DNA of 64,000 nt from Hybos culiciformis (Eukaryota > Arthropoda > Insecta > Diptera > Hybotidae), in assembly GCA_964007475.1 (NCBI GenBank), contig OZ023274.1:54145678-54209677 (forward strand). Direction: 5' to 3'. Made by a program: the position numbers and the translations under genes. Positions 49,101-60,918 of this stretch are shown here, piece after piece; position 1 is the first letter of the stretch; every line of letters starts with the position of its first letter. The notes under the pieces are model-generated. The model was not told where the DNA came from, made no database searches, and worked only from the letters and a program-made list of their open reading frames with translations.

Positions 49101-50955
49101 ATTTGTTTGAATTATGAGACTAAAAATAGAAATATACATAAAAATTGTTTTTTTTTATTCCAAAGATTATGCTTCTACAACATAATGTTAAAAAAAAATT
49201 TTTTTCATGGGGGAAGAAAATATATTGTGAGAAGAAAAGTCAATGCACTTTCTATGCACAAATACTTATGTACAAAATTTTGATTCGAAAAACATATTAT
49301 ATGTATTTATATATGTATATAAAAAAAAAGGAATTTCAAGTTTCTATGTGTAGAATATATATAATTTTCATATATTTATGAATTTTTATAACGGTTTTTT
49401 TTTTTTCATTTAAAGTTACATGTATCTAACAGATACATGAAATTTTCTCTGTTAATTTTTTTTTTTTTTTGCTTTTAGGGTGGGGTTTTTTTTTCTGTAT
49501 ATTCGAAAAAAAATAAAAATTCAACATAAACACTTTTGAGTTCCAACCGAAAAAAAAAAATTTTTTTAATAAATATTTTCTATTAAATTTATCAAAAAAA
49601 AAAACTTTTTTTTTGTTTGTCATTTCATTAATTAAAGTCAAGAATTTGATATGTTGAAAAAAAATGTATTTTTTCATTCCCTCTACGGTCGGTGGTTAAT
49701 ATGTCAAAGTCCAATTTTTGATAAAAACTTATTTCAACATATAAATGTCATTATTGTGAATTTTTTGAATTATTTACAGTTTTAAAAAAAAAGTAAAATT
49801 TATCGACTTGAATTAAAATTAACGAGAGTACTGGCATAGTCCTGTGGAAAATATATACATATATATTTTTTATTTTATTTTTAATTAAAATTAATTTTAG
49901 CTTCAAGTCTCAATCATATAAAAAAGAAGAATTGTATAAATAAAGTTTTCAAAAAATTAAATAAGAATTGAAGATTTCCCGCTAAAATTAATTTCTATCA
50001 GTAGCAAATTTTAAAGTTGGAGACACTAAGATATTTGTAGAAACTTTGAAGTTACATAACACTACTAATAGCGTTCGTGCGCCTGGCGTAAATAATCTCT
50101 AAAGTTAAAATTAAAACATTGAAATGAAAGATACTTTTATTTTTATATATATTTTGTGAATTGTTTTAGATCTCATCAATATACCTTTACAACAAAATTG
50201 TAGTAATTGGCAGGGATTTAAAATTGTACTAAGCTAAACTAATTGATTTTCCTTTTTTATTAATTTTATAATTTTTTTCTCTTTTTTGAAAGTCATTTTA
50301 CAAAATCTAAAGTAAAGTTATAAAATCAATTTATTGTATAGAGAAAAAAAAATCCTTTCTGATGATAATGTAATAATTTCAATAATGTCAAATCATTAGG
50401 TGTTATCACGTAATTTATCAAATTTCTGTTGTGGGTTTTTTTCTTTTGCTCTTTCAATATTAAGCTTTTTAACTCCACAGCAACAAAGTAAAAAAAAAAA
50501 GCTAAAAGGAAATTGCTAAAATCTACACAAAAATAAAAAAAAAAGATACACGCATCTTAACATATCTTTTGCAAGAGATCTACATTTTTAATTCCATTAA
50601 AAAGACGAAAAAAAAAAGTTTTTTTTTTTTTTTTACAGAAAACCTTTATTCGTGTAAATTGTGACTTAAAAAACTTAACATGTAGGAGGTTTAAAAATTT
50701 ATGTATGTATTATTTATTAATTTTTTTTTCAATTTTCTTTATAAAATTTTCCGATAAAATATATGCAATAAATCAGTCGAAAATATCGCGCCACATTTAT
50801 ACCGCGTCGTATATGTGGGTTTTAATCTCAATTTTGTGCATAATCATAGTGCATAACGAGGGGTTTTTTTTTTAAATGATAAACTTTCACTCATGAATAA
50901 AAAAAAATAAATAAATAATCCTTTTTGTTAACTTTTACAAAATTTATGAACTTAC

Positions 50956-51045
50956 CAGATATTATAATTGCATACCAATTTACTCTTGGACTCTTTTTTC
51001 AACTAATTTTTCGGCTCAACTTGCCAATTGTTAACGATCTGGCCA
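50956..51045 (-). ncRNA. candidate 90-nt antisense exon without open frame
   Basis: On the minus strand a canonical branch site (CTGCTAATC), a tract ending GTTTTTTTTCTAG and, after 90 nt of near-normal base composition beginning TGGCCAGATCG, a perfect donor CTG/GTAAGT form a textbook internal exon. All three frames contain stops (after 4, 13 and 15 codons), so it would be non-coding or a 5'/3' untranslated exon. No partner exon was identified. The plus strand of the same stretch has a 71-codon open frame (50925-51140), which I regard as incidental. Confidence 0.35.
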
Positions 51046-51979
51046 CTAGAAAAAAAACACATATTTTGATTAGCAGTTACAACTATACACCGTCAGCTGT
51101 GCTTTCCAAATTGGACTACTTAATTTCAATTGTATGCTAATGTCCAAATTGATAGCTAACCAAACAAAGATAAAAAAAAAAAAAATTCATAGGCAAAAAA
51201 AAAATTCAAAAAGATTCTTGAAAAATAATTTTTAACCATTTTTATTTATTATATGGGATCACCCGCTTTGATTATATTTTACAGATGCCACTCATATAAG
51301 TATTTTTTCTTCCCGCCTGAATACCATAAAAGATAATGAACTTCTAATAAAAAAAAATATACATTTAGTAAACCCTTTTTTTTCAATTCTTTTTCTCTTC
51401 AATCTAGTTTATATTTCAAAATATTTAATTTTTTTTTTTTATTTTTATAACTATGTGGTTCAATTAATTGCATTCCATCAAATTTATTTCTCATAATAAT
51501 TTCTTCAATTTGTTCCCTTTTTTTTTTTTAGTTTCCATATTTATATGAAATTGTTTGTTTTGAACGCATGGAAAACTCATAAACAAACGCATAAAAAATA
51601 AAATTTATAATATTTTTTTTCCAGATATGTCACATTCTTTTTAGATTAAATCATAAAAATTAAACTCATTAAGCTATTTGAGTTTTTTTTTTCGATTCGT
51701 TTTTATCTATTTAAAATTATTTGTTTTTTTGTTCAATATGAATTTTTGAAATTCACATTTTTTAAATTAGAAGAATTTTTCAAGAGTTTTTTTAGTTGTT
51801 TTTTTTTTTCTTTAAGTTTAAGGCCCTAAAATTAGACGTCTGTCTATACCCCCCAATTCTTTTTTAACCAAAAAAAAAAAAATGATTTAATGAAGTTCTA
51901 ACTATAAACAGTTAACCCTCTTGACATTCAATATCATCTGTTTTTATCTTATTATTATTTTTAATGTAAAATTCAAAAA

Positions 51980-52003
51980 AAAATAATAATAATAATAATA
52001 ATA
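51980..52003 (+). repeat. (AAT)n microsatellite
   Basis: About seven AAT/ATA triplets in a row. Confidence 0.8.
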
Positions 52004-54852
52004 TTTTTATTATGTGAAACATAAATTCCCATAAAATTAATTGGTTTTATGAACAAAAAAAAAAAAAAAAAAGTTATATTAAGAGTTCCCGCCATTCACT
52101 ATGCGTACATTTTTAATACATAAATATGTAATATTAACAATTTTTTTTTTTTAATATTAAATAATTTTAAGTAGTCGACTGACTGCCATTCAACAGCCTG
52201 ATTATCTCATCGGCTTTTATTTATTTTTTTTTTATCAATTTCTAGATAATATGTACCAAATGCATAAAAATAGCGCCGAAAATACATAATATAAAAATAA
52301 ATTATTATAATATTGAATTTGATTATTTTATTGAAAGAAGAAATTTTTATACAATGAAAGTTTCTACGTTTTTATCAGTTAATAAATATACACTTTCATT
52401 TTAAACAGGGGTGTATAAAATCGAAAGTTTACGCCGACATCTAAACATAAAACTTTTAAGTAGAAAACAAATTTTGTTTTGTGATATGAATTGAAAGTTT
52501 TTTTTTTTTTTCATATTTTGTCAAAAAATTTATCATAATAGGGAATTTCGGGTAATTTTTACTAATAAAGTATACAACAACAATTAACAATTTGAAATAT
52601 GAAAAAAAAAATCATTCAAAACTCCAAGTCATTCTTTGAGTACCACCATTATTTATATAAAAATAATATAAATTATGCCGATCAAATAAAATTCCCTAAA
52701 AAAAAAACCATACATGAGTGCATATATATTTTGAAAAAATATACATTCATTCAATTTTAGTGACAGCACCCTGCTTTAATTTTTTTCTGTAAATTTGTTA
52801 AATATATCTTTTGTCGTACATATTTATCTTTTAATTTGAAATACAATTGGAAAATTTGTTTTCATTTTATGATTAATGCATATAAATTTAATGCCACAAG
52901 TGGGTTTCAAAAAATTTAGTTCATATACTAGTTGACAGATTTGACCAAGTATACGAAAAGTTGGTAAATTTAGGGATTCTAATCCTTAACAAGTTATTTT
53001 ATTTAAAATTATTCAAAAAATTAAAAATATTAATTATTTGTAAAAATTTCCTCTAAGCCTAAGGCCGGCAACCTGTTTTAGGATGTTAATGTTAGTAAAT
53101 GTTATTCTATGTAAAGGACGAATTTAACGTCCATGAAAATATTGTGACGTTACTATAAGCTGAAACTGAAGTTATAAAAAATATCTGCAAATTATCATTT
53201 TTCGATTACCATACTAGGAACATGTTGTATACTTATATATGGATTGGTTGAGCAAATTATACAAATTTATGCTTCGTGTACTCTATCTTGTAATTGGGAG
53301 TGTAAATGTACTTCAGAATATTATTTAAAAAAGATGATACATTATAAAAAAAAAATACAAAAATAAAATGTTTTTCCAAAAATAAAAGATAAATATATGT
53401 GGGGGAGAATATTCTTATTTAGTGTTAAAACAAAAATTGCAGCATAACTGAAAATGAGATTATATATATTGTAGAAAAAAGAAGTTGTGTGAACGAAAAA
53501 GTGTCAAGGTTTTTAGTTTTTTTACAATTTTGCATTTTATGTAAAACTAATTAGATGAAAAATTAAAAAAATTATTATTGTTCTAAGTTTATTACATATT
53601 TTTGATTTCATTATTCTTCTATCTAATTTTATTTCATTTTTCATATTCTTAATGTGGGCAATTTTCAAATACACATGAAAACTATCTAAACCTCGAAGTG
53701 GGTTAAGATTGACACACAGAGTTTATAAAAATTATCTCCTAAAATTTTAATTTCATTAATTTTTGTCATTCATTTAAAAGTTATTTAAAATGGAAAAATA
53801 TATGTACATATAGTTATCATAATCAACATAATATTTTTTATTTAAATAAAAATTAAATAATTTTCTCATAATTCCATCGAATGCAAAACAAGATTTCTCA
53901 AAATATAAGCACAGCTCCTCGTTGTCATGACAAAAACATGCATAGGAAAAAAATTATACTTAGAAAACCATTAAACAATTTTTTTTTTTTTTTTAAATTA
54001 TGTTTAAATGTAAGCATAATTTTTTTTTTTTTTTCCTTCTTGTAAAAACTAAATCGTAAATTTCTTAACTGTTTTCAACTTCATATGGCTGATAAAAAAA
54101 AAATAAAATAAAATAAAATTAAAATTATTTTTATATTTCAAGAGAAAATTTGCAGTAAAAAAAACAGATATTAATAAAAAAAAAAAAAAAAGAAGTAAAA
54201 GATCCAGACTTTCAAGATATATCAGTGAACTAGAAGGAAAAATATTTTATCAGTGTCGTACTCAATTTAATTGCCTAAGGCTTGCCAAAAAATTTTAAAA
54301 ACAAGTACACTAGATCTGTGTGAACTTTTAACAAAATTTAACATAAAGAAATCTTAGATCGATTTTACGGATGTATTTTTATGACCAAATTGTAGGGACT
54401 GTAATTATTGGAAAGATTCTCAAAATAAAGTTACATCACAAGAATCACAAGGACTGTTTGTGGTGCTTTTTAAAACTATATCAGACTAGCATGAATGTAC
54501 AAAAATTTTATGATAAAGTTATTTTTAATTTTTAATGTCATCTTTAAGTTAATTTTTACAGAAGATTTTTGCACTTAACAGCACGTCACTGATTTTATTA
54601 ATAATATTGGGCGTTGGCGGACAATTTTTTATTTTATTTTTTTTTGTATCCTCTTTAATACACTTAAATATAGTGTTCCTTTACTCCACAATGAAAATAT
54701 TAAAAAAAAAAACTAAAACTTTGAAGAAGTAAAAAAATAAAAGATTTTTTTTTTTCGTTAAAGAAAATTAAAAGAAAATTGTGACTTTATGTATCGCGTT
54801 TATTATATTATAATGGATTATTATGTTATGATTATACTTGGATGAAAATGTT

Positions 54853-54870
54853 GATGATGATGATGATGAT
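54853..54870 (+). repeat. (GAT)6 microsatellite
   Basis: Six perfect GAT triplets, flanked by degenerate copies on both sides. Confidence 0.85.
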
Positions 54871-55336
54871 GTTGATAATTCTTTAGCAAGTCATTTTTTC
54901 TTGTTTGCACTCAGTATAGTACTATAACTAAAAAAAAAAAAAAATGAATTAACAGGGAAAAAAAATTAAACGCGGAGGCTATAAAGATGTGGGTATCCAG
55001 CTTTTAAGTCATTTTGTTTGTATACACACTTTAACCTTAAAAATGACTTTCACAAATATTTTTCTTCAATAGTTTTTATTAAGACTAGAGATAGCACAGC
55101 AATTTGATACTAAACTTTAAGATTTTTTTTGCTACATAACCAATAAATAATTACTTAATTAAATGGCCAATATTTTAGTTCAGCTGGGCATATAAATTCT
55201 ACTATCGTTATAGATAAAAAAAAAAATCTTGATTATTTTTTTTTTTTTCACATTTAACAATTTTGCAAAAATTTATTATAATAACGATGGAGTTTAATTA
55301 AAAAATATGATTATTGTAACAATAAAATATAATATA

Positions 55337-55348
<12 letters not shown>

Positions 55349-55382
<34 letters not shown>
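55349..55382. repeat. (AT)17 microsatellite
   Basis: Seventeen perfect AT dinucleotides preceded by an A run, able to extrude as a cruciform. Confidence 0.9.
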
Positions 55383-55386
<4 letters not shown>

Positions 55387-58300
55387 TTAAATTAAAAAAT
55401 TCATATTATAAAAAAAAATTCAAGAAAATCTTTTTTTGTAAAAAGAGCGGAAATCTTCATAGATTATATATAAAATATATAACCGTACGTACATCTGCTT
55501 TAAAATGCAATAATACCAATTGCAAAAATAATATACATTTGATATGAGAAAAAAAAAAAATTAAATTAAATAATATACAGCTTGTTGAATGCAAACATAT
55601 TATTCTTTTTCTTTATAATATACTTGAGCCAAATATATTGTTCTTGATGCAAGAACATTGTCCTAAGTTTATTATATACTTCTGATAAATTTATTACACT
55701 TGTGATACGTTTATTATTCTTTTCAATTTTGTTTTTTTTTTTTTATAATTAACGCACATATAATTATCCTGATAATTTTGATCTCTGTTTATAATATATG
55801 TATGCAAAAATAAAATTCCAAATTTATTAAATTTAAGTTCCATACAATGTACTCATATGAACTTGAGAATTCTTATCTATATTGCAAACCATATATATTT
55901 ATCAAATTATCATATAGTTTTTAATTAAATATTTATTTAAAAATTTTGTAGTATTTAATAGCTTTTAATATGTAGCTATCTAATGCAAAAATCTAATGCA
56001 AAAAAAAATAGAAACAAATAATGTAATAACAAAACCGCCTTGACATTTTTGTTCTATGCATAAAGTGCATTGACTTTAAAAGGGTCAAATATTGCACTTT
56101 TAACAATAGTTAGTAGCAATACATTATACTTATTTAAGAGACAGACTTTAATGTAATATATATATATACTAGTTGTTTTTGCATATAAAAAGTAGTCTGA
56201 CTGCTTAAACTTGAAACAAAAAAAAAATATGTATGCATAAAAAATAAAATATAATATCGTCAATATAAATATTATGTTGTTATTTTCAACTCAATTAACT
56301 GCAATCAATTTTGTTGGGTTTTTTTTTTTTAAGCATTAATATGCGTCTACTTAAGATATACCAAATGTAACTTGAAAATTATTATCAATATTCATAGTCT
56401 TATATAAAATCATTAAATTTATTAAATCTTAATTGCATTAATTTTTTTTTTTTTTTTTTGTTTTAACTGAAAAATTATGTTGAGCAGTATTAATGTTTTT
56501 TTGAAATATAAAAGTTTCGAATTTAAGTTGTTTTTTAAAAATTGTCATCAGTTAAGAAAGATTTTTTTTTGCTTTTAACTCTTTAAAGACCATGGTTCCA
56601 AATAAGCTGTATTATTATAAATTCAAGGTAAAGTTAAAAGTCAAAAAAAACTAATTTTACTTATATACGTAAATTTTATTATTCAAGTTTTTAGTTAGAA
56701 AAAATTTAGAAAATGAGTTAGGTTAGATAATTCTTTAGACCTCGATAATAATGAAATTAAAAACAATTTGTAAAATACAACCGAACTAGCAAATTAGCTC
56801 TATAACAGAATTGAAATCTTTTAGTAGAAAGCTTATGTTTTCTAGTAACTCTACAAGAATAATCTGCTAGTTGGGAATGTATAAACATTGAATTGATGAA
56901 AATAATTCCACTTGATTTCTATTTTGGCCACTGCCACAGTTCCTACTCAAAAAGTGGTTTTGTGGGATTTTAATTTCTTAATTGCGATAACTCATATTGT
57001 TTATAGAATCTTAAAAGTGAACGGATTCATATAGTGAAACTTGAAAAATTATTATAAAAATCGTTTTGTGAACGTACCGTCAGGTCAACCTTATTTGTCA
57101 ATAAAAATATTTAAAGATATTTCTTGCATGTATGTATATTAGAAATGGTACATTAATTTATACCTTTTCGTTACGGCTTTTTTATGCCGAAAAAACAGTT
57201 TTTTTCTTTTACGAAACATAGTTTATTAAATAATTATATGGTTTTTTTTTTGTTTAATTTTTGATGTTCAAAAAAAATAAAAACATACATAATGTATATA
57301 TGTGTAACCATAGAAAAATTTAATAATAACCATAATTTTTGTTTTTTTTTTTCGTTTTGTTGTTTCTAATGATGATCATAAGATATGACAATGTCCGGCA
57401 GTGTTGATTAGTCTTATACTTAAATAGAAGAGTCAGTTTTTATTTTTTTGCTCTTGTACACTTTTTGATTAGATTAATATAGATATACATTGTTTGAAGA
57501 TGAATTATTTATCATCCATCAGTCTGTCTCTAGGCAATTACTATATAATATTCATTTAATTTAATTTTATTGTAAAATACATTATATGAATATGATTGAA
57601 ATTGAAATGTCGTAAATATGAAAAAATCATAATATTAAAGTGCTGAAAAGATGTTCTCAGAAATTAGTTAGTGAAAATGGTTTGTGTTTAGTTAATTTTT
57701 ACTTTGATTGTAAATAAGACTTCATTAAAGCACCTTTACTGCATATTTTTTTGTATACAAGAGAGCAATACTCAAATATAACGAAGTAGAGAAATAATAG
57801 CGACTAATTAAGAAAAACTACCAAAAATTAAAAAATTGTTCGGAGGAATTGTCTTCATTTGAATTCCCTTTAATGCCAATTATCATTATGTTAAAACTAA
57901 TTTCGGTTGGTATGGCTTCAAAGATATACAAATTGTCTGAAACTACAATTCTTATTATTTATGAAATGGCTATTGTTTTAAAATTACTATAAATTTCCCT
58001 CCAATTGTTATTATCCGATTGAATGCATTTTCTTAAATAGAATTAATTTTTATTTTATTTTTTTTTTCAAGAAATTACTTAGATTTTGTTTTGTAGGCAA
58101 TGACAAGATATTTTATGCAATTGATCAAATTATGCTTGGTTATTTCTTTTGGAATTTTTTTTTTTTTTGCGTTTTATGAAGTAAAGGAAGACAAATTACA
58201 TTGGGGATCAAAAAAGATAGATAAGGGATTTTTTATTTCTATGAATTTTTATTAATAAATATTGTGAAAAATTAGTTTTGAAAGAAAGGAAGATATTAAT

Positions 58301-60012
58301 TTATTGTTGTTAGAATTAGTTATATTAAAAAAAAAAAAATTTATATATAAAAGTTAAATTGAATATAATTTTTGAAGTACATAATTGTAAATTAAATTTT
58401 AGTTTTGTTTGTTTTCTATAATATGAAATATGAACTATAACATGAACGAAAATTTTGAATGTATAGAAAAATATGTTTTTGCGCGCCATAAAAATTTTTA
58501 ACCGAGAATTGTTCCTGAAATAATTTTGGTTTGAAAAATATTAAATGAAAATAAAAATTTGATTATTGCAGCAATTAAAATTAAAATAAAGAAAAAAGCT
58601 TTAAAAAAATCTGAAGAAAATAAAATTATTTATTTTTGTTTATTTTTTAGAAATAATTTGTTTTTTGATAAAAAATAAATTTTTTTCAGTTCTATTGGTT
58701 GTTTATTTATCAAATAAATTAAAAAAAACTATTTATTTTAAATAATTTTTTGTTTATTTTTTAAATTTATGTATATTTTTCTTTTTTTTTGACTATTTAA
58801 CATTTTCCATATAAGTTTAGTTTTTTTTGGGACTCTCAGAGATAAACAAAATAAACAAACAAAATTGTAAATAAATAAGTAGTGGAGAGTAGTGTTTTTG
58901 TTTTGTTGGATTAAAGCAAAATAAAATTATGAATCAGAAACATAAAAACAGTATTAGAAGATAATGTTTTTAATTTTGATACACAAAAGTGCACTTCAGA
59001 CTTAACAGAGATATAGAATTAGAGTATGAAGTTCATTTATTTTTTTTAAGGCGCGATATTAATCACGTACTTAATTCCTTTTCAAAAAAAATAATAATAA
59101 GTACTTTTTTGTCATTTAAATTATAATAGAAAAAAAAAAATTAAAAAAATAAATAAATATTATTTTGCGTTTCAATTAAAAAATTTGTTTTGTCAACATT
59201 TATTTTTATTTATTTTGAATATTATAAAACTTTCTCTGTGCCTAATTTCCAGTTTTTTTGTATTTTATTTTTTTATTGAAAATTAATTATTATTTTTTTT
59301 TTTAATAATGCAATAACAATAAAATTGTAATTTCATTCATAATTTTTATATTTCCATTCTATTATATAAATAATTTTGTTTAACAATAGTAAAATTTTGT
59401 TTTCATTTTTGTGTGTCTAATATTCTATTCACACTAATATTTCATTAAAAAAAACATATCAATAAGCTACTTTTACGTAATGCATTCACACTTTTGTAGT
59501 TTTTGACAATTAAAGCAAAAAAATAAAAAAAAAAGAATTAAGCTCAACAATTTTTTAATGTTTTTCTTCTTTTTTTTTTAAATTGCTTGTTAAGCTAAAA
59601 TACTAAATAATAATACCGAAACGATAAAAAAAAATTTACAAATACGGTCAAAATATAAAAATTTTCTAGTTCAATGTACAATTGTACATCCCTAATTAGT
59701 TTTCAAGTAAAGCTAGTTGATTATTTTCCTTACACTTTTAATTTGGAAGCTAACATTGGCGTTATAGTTTGTTATTCAAAGCATAACGTCATAATCAAAG
59801 CCACCATTTACATATTCTAAACAAATATACATACGAAAAGTTTAATATTCTTTTATACCTCTTTACTGCTGTAGAAAGTTAAATAACTTGTTTTCTTAAA
59901 TAGCTATTTTAATAATTCTGCAAGCTATAAATATTCCAAGAATATATATAAATTCTATATGGATATTCAATATCGATATCATAAAACCCACATTTTTATC
60001 TATATACAGTAT

Positions 60013-60024
60013 GCGCGCGCGCGC
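60013..60024. repeat. (GC)6 tract
   Basis: Twelve alternating G and C bases, a classic Z-DNA-prone tract, in a region otherwise almost devoid of GC. Confidence 0.85.
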
Positions 60025-60090
60025 AACACCTATACCGCCAATTTTATTTAACTTGTCCTGGATATCATAAAATCATAAAATCTAAAGAAA

Positions 60091-60110
60091 AAAAAATAAT
60101 AATAATAATA
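60091..60110 (+). repeat. (AAT)n microsatellite
   Basis: A short run of about five AAT triplets inside A-rich DNA. Confidence 0.7.
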
Positions 60111-60841
60111 AAAATAAAAAATCATTATAATCATAATTTAAATAAAATATATATAGATATATAATAGTATACACTGTCTTTTTTATATAAATTTATAATT
60201 CTTAGCCTTAAGTCATTTTAAATATCCAACCAAAAAGGATTAACCCTTTTTTTTGTTTTTTTTAAATGCATTCAATATTGAAAAAAAAAAAAATTGAAAT
60301 TCATGCAATTAAATGGAATTAAACGATATTTTTCTTTTATTTCAATTAACATTAATCATTTGTTCAATGATTTTTAATTGAAACTATATAATCCATTAAG
60401 TTGAATTTAGAATGCATCCGATGATCTTGCAATTTTATGTTTTTCTTCTACATTAACATTAATATTTCTATGATTACAATTCAGTTTTTTTTTTTTTTTC
60501 GCAATTTTACATGACAAATGGATTTTTAATTATAGTCATCGTTTCCAATTAAACTGTAAACTATGTAAAAAAAAAAAAAAAAAGAAGTAAAACATAAAAT
60601 TTATGTATTTTAAACATTATTGAGCTGAAGATTTATGAATATAATTTAAAAAAGTTAAAAAAAAAAACTTTATCCCACAATATATAATTTTTTATGCTAA
60701 AAATATATATTCATAATGTATGTATATGTATAAAAAAACATATAATTATAGGGATTGATAGATTTCTCTTTTTTATGCCTTTTCCAACTAAAAACCATAA
60801 TTTCGCTAATTTTGATTAATTTTTGTTTTTTTATTAATTAG

Positions 60842-60918
60842 AATTTTTTTTTCTTTCTATATTTTTTCAGGTAAGAAATGAAATTGATACTGTTTTAAGT
60901 AGATTTTAATAAGTAAGT
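60842..60918 (+). promoter_or_regulatory. fax: candidate recursive splice site 3 of fax
   Basis: A long pyrimidine tract (60843-60869, including TTTCTTTCTATATTTTTTCAG) joins GTAAGA at 60870/60871. A branch-like ATTAATTAG lies just upstream of the tract. A perfect second donor, GTAAGT, starts at 60913, defining a 42-nt RS-exon-like segment. It is 14.8 kb from site 2 and on the fax strand. Confidence 0.62.

Noticed and set aside
50925..51140. 71-codon plus-strand open frame
   Set aside because: Lies across a better-formed minus-strand exon signal; no domain recognised.
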